This document shows, one piece after another, positions 1 to 6,777 of a DNA stretch of 46,009 nucleotides (positions are counted from its first letter, which is position 1; every line of letters starts with the position of its first letter). The notes beneath the pieces are model-generated. The model had not been told where the DNA came from. It saw only the letters and a list, made by a program, of their open reading frames with translations, and ran no database searches. The position numbers were made by a program, and so were the translations under genes. The stretch is from JAKFDK01 sp036676195 (GTDB lineage: Bacteria; Bacillota; Sulfobacillia; Symbiobacteriales; ZC4RG38). The stretch lies in the NCBI GenBank assembly GCA_036676195.1, contig JAKFDK010000092.1, positions 1-46,009 of the forward strand, read 5' to 3'.

Positions 1-392
1 GGTGAATCACATAAAATCGGAGCCGCACAGGTGGGGGAGCCGCCACTTTTCGCCGTCTCCGGACCAGAACGCCCCTTCTCAGGCCGAAAACAGGCTAATT
101 CCGGGGCGAACATCCCTTGGAACTACGGGATTCGCCTGCGGTTTCCGCATGGTTTGGAACTCTGCCTCGGAAAGGAGCGGTGAATCATCCCGCCCCTGCC
201 TCGACCACCCGAAATCGGGGTTGCGGCCCGGAATCTGATCAACTGCTGCGCAGGTCGGTGAGAGTCATCCTGACCGGGCAAGGGGCCACGAAGGGCCAGG
301 TGCCATCGATCTCGGTCGGACCGAGGGAGCACCCTTTTCCGCGAACAGATTCTTTTCATATGGGGTGACCAGCGCACGGGGCGCCAACCGCC
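1..392. other. Left-edge region without a supported gene
   Basis: This stretch lies downstream of the leftward CoA-transferase gene. Short open frames exist on both strands, but none has a convincing ribosome site or a recognisable product. The only structure I see is a 15-base palindrome at 311-325 (CTCGGTC, one base, GACCGAG), which could be an operator or a small hairpin. No T-tract follows it on either strand, so I do not call it a terminator. Confidence 0.4.
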
Positions 393-1616
393 CTAATCAA
401 TCACGCCCTGGGCGACCAGTGCGTCGTACTCTTCTGCGGTCAGCCCCAGCAGATCCCGGTATACAAGCTGGTTATGCTCGCCCAGGCAGGGGGCCGGTGC
501 GGCCACTTCGGGGGGACAGGCCGACAGTTCATAGGAGACGCTGCGGTAATGTTGGGCGCCCATCTCGGGGTGCACCTGCTGCTGCCACACCCGGCGCGCG
601 GCCAGTTGCGGGTCAGCAAACAGGTCGCGCATGGTGCTGACCACGCCGGCGTGCACACGGGCGTGCTGCAGGCGCTCCATCAGTTGCCAGGCGTCCTGGT
701 CGGCGGTCCAGCCGGCCAGGAGTTGGTCCAGCTCGTCTTCGTGGGCTTTGCGCCCCGCCTGGGTGGCAAACCGGGGGTCTTCGGCCCATTCGGGACGTCC
801 GGCCGCCACGCAGAGGCGTTCCCACTCGCCGTCGTCCCAGCAGCTCAGGGTGCACCACATGCCTTCCCGGCAGGGGTAGGCGCCATGGGGGGCGGCCTCC
901 GGCGAGCGGTTACCCTGGCGATGGGCGACCCGCCCGTTCACCGTATGGTCGAGCATGGCACCGGCCAGGAAGTGGACCCCGGTTTCATACTGAGCCAGGT
1001 CAATGTACTGGCCCCGGCCTGTGCGCCGCCGCTGGTCCAGGGCGGCCAGCACGGCCACGCCGCCGTAAGCTACGGCCACGTAGTCGATATACGGCCCGTA
1101 CAAAAGTTGCGGCGGCCCGTCCGGGGATCCCGTCAGGTGCGAAAAACCGCTCAGGGCCGACAGTTGCGTCCCGAAGCCCGGGTGTTCTGCCCGGGGGCCG
1201 GTCTGGCCCATGTTACAGGTGCTGAGCATGATCAAGCCGGGGTTGATGGGGCTCAGATCCGCATAACCCAGGCCCAGGCGCCCGATGGTGCCGGGGGTCA
1301 TGTTTTCGATGATCACGTCGGCCCAGGCGGCCAGACGCCGTGCCAGGTCGACCGCCCCGGGGGCTTTCAGATTCAGGGTAATGGCATATTTGGAATCATT
1401 AAAGAGGGCAAAACAGCCGGATCGGTTCAAACCCACGATGTTATTCGGGTAGGGGGGGTACTGCAGCCGGAACCCGTCCGGCCGCTGCCTCGACTCCACA
1501 TGCACCACCGTTGCGCCATAATTGGCCAGGTGTTTGCCAATACACGGGCCGGCAGCATAGGCGCCGAATTCAACCACCTTCAGGCCGGCCAGGGCCGGGT
1601 TTGTCTGATTTGCCAC
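393..1616 (-). CDS. CaiB/BaiF class III CoA-transferase, subunit with catalytic Asp
   Basis: 407 residues, the usual length for class III (family III) acyl-CoA transferases, which move CoA between carboxylic acids through an aspartyl-CoA anhydride/thioester. The N-terminal Rossmann-like part opens with GLKVVEFGAYAAGP and continues to VVHVES. The region around Asp178 (GPYIDYVAVAYGG), followed by the LAALDQRRRTGRGQYIDLAQ block, corresponds to the catalytic Asp of formyl-CoA transferase. The C-terminal LGEHN motif is present. The start is GTG with GGAGGAGC five bases upstream. It lies 14 bp after the neighbouring CaiB-family gene, which lacks the catalytic Asp, and shares an operon with a UbiD decarboxylase. 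I infer that the two transferase genes encode one heteromeric enzyme activating an (aromatic) acid. The substrate is unknown. Confidence 0.9.
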   Translation of the reverse strand: MANQTNPALAGLKVVEFGAYAAGPCIGKHLANYGATVVHVESRQRPDGFRLQYPPYPNNIVGLNRSGCFALFNDSKYAITLNLKAPGAVDLARRLAAWADVIIENMTPGTIGRLGLGYADLSPINPGLIMLSTCNMGQTGPRAEHPGFGTQLSALSGFSHLTGSPDGPPQLLYGPYIDYVAVAYGGVAVLAALDQRRRTGRGQYIDLAQYETGVHFLAGAMLDHTVNGRVAHRQGNRSPEAAPHGAYPCREGMWCTLSCWDDGEWERLCVAAGRPEWAEDPRFATQAGRKAHEDELDQLLAGWTADQDAWQLMERLQHARVHAGVVSTMRDLFADPQLAARRVWQQQVHPEMGAQHYRSVSYELSACPPEVAAPAPCLGEHNQLVYRDLLGLTAEEYDALVAQGVID

Positions 1617-1630
1617 CGCTGCTCCTCCTT

Positions 1631-2869
1631 CTACAGCACACCTGCGGCGGCCAGATTGGCCAGTTCAGCGGCGGCCAGGCCGAGTTCGTCGCCGAAGATG
1701 GCGCGGTTGTGCTCCCCAATCAACGGGGCCCGTCGCCGAATCTGGCAGTCGCCCTGGCTGAACCGGGCAAAGGCGCCCGGATAGCGGATGTTCACCCCTA
1801 ACTCCGGATGCCTGACCTCCTGCCAGAATTCCCGGGCTGCCAACTGGTCATCGGCGACGATATCCGACGCCGCCGAGACGGGGTAGCCCAGCATCTCCCG
1901 TTGGGTGACGCCTTCCAGGAATTCGGCCTTGGTCAGTTGCTTGAAGAACCCGCCAATATGATGCTCCAGCTCATCGACTTCCGCCTGGGTGACTTTGGTA
2001 GCATCGAAGGCGCGCCAGTTTTTTTCCTTCATGAATGCCGGTGCCATGCCGTACCCGTCCATCCATTCCACCAGGGCCAGGTTGGTGCGGATGCCGGCCA
2101 CACCCCCATAGATGGCGAAGTTCACCCAGCCATCCTTGCAGGGCCAGAACAGGCGCATGCGGGCCCCGGTCACGCTACGGCCGGAGAGGAAGACCCCTTC
2201 CCGCAGCGGATTGACCTGATTCAGGTCCCAGAAGGCCGGAGCGTGCGAAATAGAGGAGATCACGGCCACCTGGGCCGATACGTCCACCTGCTGGCCCACC
2301 CCGGTGACCGCTCGCTGGTAGAGGGCCGTCAGGGCACCCATGCACGCTTCTGACCCCACCCACATGGGGGCCTGCGGCACGGTGACCCGCATCGGTGCCC
2401 CGTCCCTTTCCCCGGCCAGCGACATGGCCCCGGCCATGGCCATGACCTCCAGGTCGGTGGCCAGGTAGCCGCTGTAGGGACCCGTCTGACCGTAGGGGGA
2501 AATGGAGACCTGAATCAGCCGCGGGTTCACCGCTGCCAACTTTTCATAACTCAGGCCCAGGGAAGATAGGTAACCGGGCTGGAAGGTTTCAATCATGAAA
2601 TCGGCCGATTTCACCAGGCGCAGCAACAGGTCACGTCCGGCGGCGGCCGTGATATCCAGCGTCACGCCACGCTTGTTATTGTTATAAGCAAACCAGTACA
2701 GGCTTTTTTCTGGGTCGGGTTCATCGTGATAGTAGGGGCCGATCCGCCGGGCCGGGTCGCCGCCGGGCGGTTCCACCTTGATCACATCGGCCCCCAGGTC
2801 ACCCAGAATCTTGCCGCAGAGAAAACCGAGATCACCGGCCAGGTCGAGCACACGGTACGATGTGAGCAT
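1631..2869 (-). CDS. CaiB/BaiF class III CoA-transferase-like subunit lacking the catalytic Asp
   Basis: 412 residues, full length for the class III CoA-transferase fold: N-terminal YRVLDLAGDLGFLCGKILGD and ADVIKVEPPGGDPAR, a YGQTGPYSGY segment, and C-terminal LIGEHNRAIFG. Aligning the block before GVGQQVDVSAQ with the neighbouring paralogue places Pro168 (PQAPMWVG) at the position of the catalytic Asp, so this chain should not form the aspartyl-CoA intermediate itself. Heteromeric class III transferases such as the benzylsuccinate enzyme also have unequal subunits, so a structural or CoA-binding partner of the downstream gene is the best reading. ATG start behind a G-rich site (GGGGGTAGG). 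It follows the UbiD gene by 72 bp containing a hairpin. Confidence 0.88.
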   Translation of the reverse strand: MLTSYRVLDLAGDLGFLCGKILGDLGADVIKVEPPGGDPARRIGPYYHDEPDPEKSLYWFAYNNNKRGVTLDITAAAGRDLLLRLVKSADFMIETFQPGYLSSLGLSYEKLAAVNPRLIQVSISPYGQTGPYSGYLATDLEVMAMAGAMSLAGERDGAPMRVTVPQAPMWVGSEACMGALTALYQRAVTGVGQQVDVSAQVAVISSISHAPAFWDLNQVNPLREGVFLSGRSVTGARMRLFWPCKDGWVNFAIYGGVAGIRTNLALVEWMDGYGMAPAFMKEKNWRAFDATKVTQAEVDELEHHIGGFFKQLTKAEFLEGVTQREMLGYPVSAASDIVADDQLAAREFWQEVRHPELGVNIRYPGAFARFSQGDCQIRRRAPLIGEHNRAIFGDELGLAAAELANLAAAGVL

Positions 2870-2893
2870 GGACCTACCCCCTGTTTACTGGCG

Positions 2894-2920
2894 GGGGCGG
2901 CCCCGCCTTGGGGCCGCCCC
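2894..2920 (-). other. Intercistronic GC-rich hairpin
   Basis: A perfect 11-bp stem (GGGGCGGCCCC, five-base loop, GGGGCCGCCCC) lies between the stop of the UbiD gene and the start of the CaiB-like gene. No T-tract follows on the minus strand. It is more likely an mRNA-stability or partial-termination element than a full terminator. Confidence 0.6.
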
Positions 2921-2941
2921 TGGCGGGTCGGCAGCTTGGTT

Positions 2942-4486
2942 CTAGCGGCCGTTCCGTGCCAGTACCTCGACCCAGCCCTTCATGAAGGACTCGGACTTGG
3001 CGATTTCGGTCTCCTTGAACCACTTCTTGGGATCGACCCGGTCCACGGCATACACGGGCCGGTGGAAGTCTTCCTCGTACCCGAAGGGCACGGTGGCGTC
3101 AATGCCCATGCCGCCTTCAAACCGGGTGTTGCTGGCGGTCCAGTCCTTGTCGCCGGCGGTCATGCGCTCGGCGGGCTGGAAGGTCTGGCCAATACCACCG
3201 GGAATCGGGTTCAGGATATCGGTGCGGGGGTTCACCCGGGTGACCAGGGCCCACATGATGTCGTCCATGCTGTAGATATCCACGTCGGTATCCACAGCAA
3301 TGGCGGTGCGCATGCCCTGGTTGCAGGACAGGATGGCGCCCAGGAAGTTCTTCTGCCAGCCTTCTTCGATGATGTTGCGCTTCTTCACCTGGATGACGCA
3401 GCCACCCCAGTCGGTCATGCAGTAGGGCAGGTGCACGTCCTGGATGATGCCGGGCTGAAGCCGCTCGCACAGTTCGTAGATGGCAGCCTCGCGCACGGTG
3501 GTGTCGATGTTGCTGTCGTCGGCGGTGTGTACGCCCAGCGGGAAGATGATGGGCTTGCCTTCAGGCTTGCGCATGGTGATGGCGGTGACGTGGAAGGTGG
3601 ACGCCTTGTAGGCCTTGCCCATGTAGCCCGACCACTCGGGGTGGAACCAGGCCTTGCCCTGGCGGCCTTCCTTTTCGGCCTCAGCGGTCTCCCAGCGGCG
3701 GTCCTTCGGCCGCAGGTAGCCTTCCAGCACCAGCTCGGCGTCGGCGAGGGCGTAGGCGTCAACAGTGCGGCACTTGACGATGCGCAGCGGCTGGCCCTGC
3801 ATGGCGCCGGCGATGCCGAGCTCGTCACAGCCCTTGGGCAGAATCACATAGTCAAAGCCCGACCCGGCCATCAGGTTGGCAGCCGGCGGAATGCCGAAGC
3901 ACATGGTGATGGGAATGCCCTGTTCCTCGTTGTAGTGTTCGGTCTGGACCTGCCACATGTGCGAGCCGGGAGCAGCCTGGAAGGTGCCGACGTTCCCCCA
4001 GCGGAAGCTCATGCGGTTGTAGCCGACATGGGTGCCTTCCTTGAAGTACTTGCCTACGACCACGCTCTGGCCGCTGCCAATGGTGAACTCGGACTCCAGC
4101 GGGGTGTGGCGGATGGCCAGCAGCCACTTGTTTACATCCAGGTCATCGGTGATGACAAATTCCTGGGCAGGCGCCTCTTCCTGGGACACCTCAACCGGAG
4201 CGATGGGGTGAGACAGAGCGTGGGCGATTTTTTCGGTGCGCTGCTTGTGGTTCTCCCAGCCAAACATCTTGTTCATGACATCGGTGTTGGCAAACAGGTT
4301 CGTGACCGCCCGCAGGTGCGGGTAGTTGGCCACGTTATTGAAGAGAACCGGCAGGCCGCCGTCAAACCGCTTCTGAATGGCGCAGATCTCCAGGTCAGGG
4401 CTGACCTCAACATCGGTTTCCAGCAGGAGCCCTTCAGACTTCAGCCAGGCCAGAGCGCTACGCAGGCTCGTAATATCCCTCTCCAC
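2942..4486 (-). CDS. UbiD-family decarboxylase, divergent active site (candidate aryl-CoA decarboxylase)
   Basis: 514 residues from a GTG start at 4486 (GGAGGA eight bases upstream); an upstream ATG at 4543 gives a longer frame without a ribosome site. The chain has the UbiD fold: N-terminal VLFNNVANYPHLRAV, central prenyl-FMN/metal region, PEWSGYMGKAYKASTFHVTA, and the C-terminal DVDIYSMDDIMWALVTR block. Compared with the three other UbiD genes here, the N/R pair (NxGTYR) becomes His153/Arg158, and the EGPFGE motif is replaced by AWFHPE. The first Glu is therefore Ala279, while the second (Glu284) is kept. It heads a three-gene unit with two class III CoA-transferase subunits behind a sigma-54 promoter. 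That context fits decarboxylation of a CoA thioester, as in phthaloyl-CoA decarboxylase of anaerobic phthalate degradation. This assignment is inference; UbiD-family membership is firm. Confidence 0.88.
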   Translation of the reverse strand: MERDITSLRSALAWLKSEGLLLETDVEVSPDLEICAIQKRFDGGLPVLFNNVANYPHLRAVTNLFANTDVMNKMFGWENHKQRTEKIAHALSHPIAPVEVSQEEAPAQEFVITDDLDVNKWLLAIRHTPLESEFTIGSGQSVVVGKYFKEGTHVGYNRMSFRWGNVGTFQAAPGSHMWQVQTEHYNEEQGIPITMCFGIPPAANLMAGSGFDYVILPKGCDELGIAGAMQGQPLRIVKCRTVDAYALADAELVLEGYLRPKDRRWETAEAEKEGRQGKAWFHPEWSGYMGKAYKASTFHVTAITMRKPEGKPIIFPLGVHTADDSNIDTTVREAAIYELCERLQPGIIQDVHLPYCMTDWGGCVIQVKKRNIIEEGWQKNFLGAILSCNQGMRTAIAVDTDVDIYSMDDIMWALVTRVNPRTDILNPIPGGIGQTFQPAERMTAGDKDWTASNTRFEGGMGIDATVPFGYEEDFHRPVYAVDRVDPKKWFKETEIAKSESFMKGWVEVLARNGR

Positions 4487-4527
4487 AGTGGTGATCCTCC
4501 TTGATTGGATTTCACCACAGGAACACA

Positions 4528-4542
4528 GCAACTTTGGTGCCA
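4528..4542 (-). promoter_or_regulatory. Sigma-54 (-24/-12) promoter
   Basis: On the minus strand the sequence reads TGGCAC, five bases, TTGCT, matching the -24/-12 consensus of RpoN promoters with exact spacing (TGGCAC at 4542-4537, TTGC at 4531-4528). Transcription would start near 4517, about 30 bases before the GTG start of the UbiD gene. Such promoters need an AAA+ enhancer-binding activator; no activator gene is in the window. It would separately control the UbiD and CoA-transferase genes. Confidence 0.75.
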
Positions 4543-4622
4543 AGGACCCGAAAACGCAAAAAATGCACCCTGACGGGGCAATTTCGCTCCATTTTCCCGC
4601 CTCGAATCGGCAAATGAGGTCT

Positions 4623-4655
4623 GTTACGGAGTTGTTACGGAGCTGCTACGGTGCT
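4623..4655. repeat. Three 11-bp direct repeats upstream of the sigma-54 promoter
   Basis: GTTACGGAGTT (4623-4633), GTTACGGAGCT (4634-4644) and GCTACGGTGCT (4645-4655) follow each other without spacers. An 11-bp period puts the copies on nearly the same face of the helix. They lie roughly 105-140 bp upstream of the predicted transcription start, the usual distance for binding sites of a sigma-54 enhancer-binding protein. The CTACGGT core recurs in the palindrome at 4726-4776. Confidence 0.6.
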
Positions 4656-4725
4656 ACCGGTGCCGGGGTAGACGGGCAGGGGTTTCAGCCATGAAATCTC
4701 CCGTGCGCCGGTGCAATCGTAAGGG

Positions 4726-4776
4726 AGCGGCCCGCCTTACCGTAGTGGGAATTACCCTACGGTGTGGCGGGCCGCT
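4726..4776. repeat. Large two-part inverted repeat between the aldolase gene and the UbiD promoter
   Basis: Outer arms AGCGGCCCGCC (4726-4736) and GGCGGGCCGCT (4766-4776) are perfect complements. Inner arms ACCGTAG (4739-4745) and CTACGGT (4757-4763) also pair, separated from the outer arms by two bases on each side. The element follows the aldolase stop for leftward transcription and lacks a T-tract, so it could be a termination/processing hairpin or an operator. The inner arm shares its core with the 11-bp repeats. Confidence 0.6.
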
Positions 4777-4825
4777 TGCCGATCTGGTGTTGTGCAGAGA
4801 TGAACGATTGCGATGGGCGCTGGTT

Positions 4826-5554
4826 TCAGACCTGCAAGAGCCGGTGACGGCGGGCCATATAGGCAAAGGCATGATTCAACGCTTCTGGGTGGTAGATATG
4901 TTTGATCTTGTCGGCAATTTCTCCGGCAGGGCTGTGCAGGGGTGCATCCGTCAGGCTCTGGGCCTGCAGTTGCGTCTGGCAGGCCTTGTCCAGGAAAAGG
5001 GCGTACAGGCAGGCGGCAGCCACACTGGGGCCAACAGTGACGATGCCGTGGTTACGCAGCAGCACGGCCCGGGCCGGACCTAACGCCGTTGCCAGGGCTT
5101 GGCCCTGGGCCCGGGTCAGGATCAGATCGGTGGTGTCGGTAAACACGCCATGGTCAGTAAACAGCACGCCTTCATGGCCAACAGGCAGGAGCCGGTTGCC
5201 CGTAGCCGAGAAGGCCACGGCGGCAGACGGGTGTGTATGCACCACTGCCTGTACGTCCGGACGGGCCTGATAAATCTCAGCGTGAATCGGATACTCGGTA
5301 TGCCGGTTGTGCTTGCCCCAGAGCACTTCACCCTGCTGGTTCAGCAGCAGCAGGTCGTCTGCGGTGATTTCCTCCAGGCCGAAGCGTGCCGGTTTCATGT
5401 AGTAAAGGTCGGTACCGGGCACCCGAGCCGAGGCGTGGCCCCAGATCAGGTCGCCCTGTCCCTCATGGGCCAGGATCTGACAGGCGGCGGCTAACGTGCG
5501 ACGAAGGGGTGCAGTTTCTGCGATCAGTTGTTCATTCGGCTGGTTTGGTGCCAC
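4826..5554 (-). CDS. Class II aldolase/adducin-family protein
   Basis: About 242 residues. Class II aldolases are zinc enzymes that cleave or decarboxylate small oxo- or hydroxy-compounds; related adducin-like members act as sugar-phosphate aldolases or as decarboxylases of aromatic hydroxy-acids. The family signature is visible: GDLIWGHASARVPG near the N-terminus, the HTEYPIHAEIY segment with the likely catalytic Glu, zinc ligands in VVHTHPSAAVAF and in LLRNHGIVTVG. I prefer the GTG at 5554 (AAAGGA eight bases upstream, same local sequence as the UbiD start at 4486) over the ATG at 5563, which touches the ribosome site. It lies between an ABC receptor gene and the sigma-54 unit, so it probably acts on an intermediate of the same pathway. 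The exact reaction cannot be read from sequence. Confidence 0.88.
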   Translation of the reverse strand: MAPNQPNEQLIAETAPLRRTLAAACQILAHEGQGDLIWGHASARVPGTDLYYMKPARFGLEEITADDLLLLNQQGEVLWGKHNRHTEYPIHAEIYQARPDVQAVVHTHPSAAVAFSATGNRLLPVGHEGVLFTDHGVFTDTTDLILTRAQGQALATALGPARAVLLRNHGIVTVGPSVAAACLYALFLDKACQTQLQAQSLTDAPLHSPAGEIADKIKHIYHPEALNHAFAYMARRHRLLQV

Positions 5555-5612
5555 AGTGGTCATCCTTTCTTAAATTTGCCTGTATGCCTCGCCGTGTGCT
5601 GGTGCAGCCGAA

Positions 5613-5635
5613 CACCGCCGACCAGGTCGGCGGTG
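5613..5635 (-). other. Intercistronic hairpin after ABC receptor gene
   Basis: CACCGCCGAC and GTCGGCGGTG form a perfect 10-bp stem with a three-base loop, 16 bp after the receptor stop on the minus strand. No T-tract follows. Such hairpins often protect the highly expressed receptor part of an ABC operon mRNA. Confidence 0.5.
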
Positions 5636-5651
5636 CTCGGCCAAGGGGGTT

Positions 5652-6758
5652 TTACTTGCCGTACAGGGCCTTGATGAAGCCAGACTGTTCGAGGGCCTGG
5701 ACAAAGCTGTCGTCAACGAATTTGGCCGGGTCGGCAGCCGCGGCTTTCGGATTCTTAAGGGCGAGTTCGTCAAGAATGGTCTTGACACCTGCCGCTGTGG
5801 AGTGGGGGACCTCGGGCATGTACTTCTTGGCGTACACTTCCCAGGTGTCGTCGAGCACTTCCTGATCGGTAATCTGGGCATACTTGGAAATGACCTGCTT
5901 GGCGACATCGGGCTTGGTCTTGAACATGTGCAGCCCTTCCACATATGCCTTCATGAACCGGTCGGTCAGGTCCTTGTTCTTGGCCAGCCAGGTCTTATTG
6001 GCCGCCAGCCCGGTATGGGCATACTTGACGCCCAGGGTGCCCAAATCGACCAGTTCCGTGAAGCCGGCCTTGCGGGCGGCAACGGTGGTGGGGGGAGAGA
6101 CCATGCCGCCGTCGATGGCGCCGCTCTTCAGAGCAGCCAGAATCTCCGGAATGCCACCGACCTGAATCACGGCCACGTCCTTGTCCGGCTGCAGGTTATT
6201 CATTTTCAGGAACAGGCGGAGTGACGTGTCGGAGGAAGCGCCCAGGCGGCTGACGCCGACCTTCTTGCCCTTCAGGTCGTTGATTGATTTGATCTCCGGC
6301 CTGGTCATCAGCGAGAAGACGATGGTATCGACGACGGAGCCGATCATGGTGACGTCGGCGCCCTCCAGGGCGGCGGCAATGATTCCGGTGGCCGCTGTCT
6401 GGGAGATGGGGGTGTCACCGGCCAGCAGGGCCTGGGTGGACTTGGACGAGCTGGAGATGTAGACAGGTTCCAGATCAATCCCGTACTTCTCAAACAGCTT
6501 GGCTTCCTTGGCTACCCAGAGTACTGCCATTGAGCCACTGATCGAACTGTATGAGACCGTCAGCTTGTCCGGGGCTTTGGTCGGGGCTGGTTGGGCTGCG
6601 GCTGGTTTCTGTTCGGCCGGTTTCGCTTCAGCAGACTGAGTCGGGGCAGATGACTGGGGCTGAGCGGGGGCACTGGCCGGCGCTCCGCCGCCACAGCCGG
6701 CAACCACCAGGCTGAGGCCAAGCGCCAGGGCAAATCGGGTCCGCCACCAGTTCGACAC
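5652..6758 (-). CDS. NMT1/SsuA-type ABC substrate-binding lipoprotein
   Basis: 368 residues from a GTG start at 6758 (GGAGGGAG six bases upstream); an in-frame extension to 6872 has no signal-peptide character. A lipoprotein signal peptide ends in the lipobox VAGC (Cys22), then an Ala/Pro/Gln-rich linker, then the periplasmic-binding fold typical of NitT/TauT importers: KLTVSYSSISGSMAVLWVAKE, the segment ALLAGDTPISQTAATGIIAA, and DLKGKKVGVSRLGASSDTSL. It is a paralogue of the receptor at 12844-13854. It lies 19 bp after a UbiD gene and close to the ABC permease and ATPase, so it probably delivers an aromatic or other organic acid to that importer. Confidence 0.9.
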   Translation of the reverse strand: MSNWWRTRFALALGLSLVVAGCGGGAPASAPAQPQSSAPTQSAEAKPAEQKPAAAQPAPTKAPDKLTVSYSSISGSMAVLWVAKEAKLFEKYGIDLEPVYISSSSKSTQALLAGDTPISQTAATGIIAAALEGADVTMIGSVVDTIVFSLMTRPEIKSINDLKGKKVGVSRLGASSDTSLRLFLKMNNLQPDKDVAVIQVGGIPEILAALKSGAIDGGMVSPPTTVAARKAGFTELVDLGTLGVKYAHTGLAANKTWLAKNKDLTDRFMKAYVEGLHMFKTKPDVAKQVISKYAQITDQEVLDDTWEVYAKKYMPEVPHSTAAGVKTILDELALKNPKAAAADPAKFVDDSFVQALEQSGFIKALYGK

Positions 6759-6777
6759 AGCAGGCTCCCTCCTTAAA

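Noticed and set aside
2726..4504. Long open frame on the plus strand opposite the divergent UbiD gene
   Set aside because: It is antisense to a well-supported gene, has no ribosome site and reads as low-complexity Gly/His/Val-rich sequence, a usual by-product of GC-rich codon bias.
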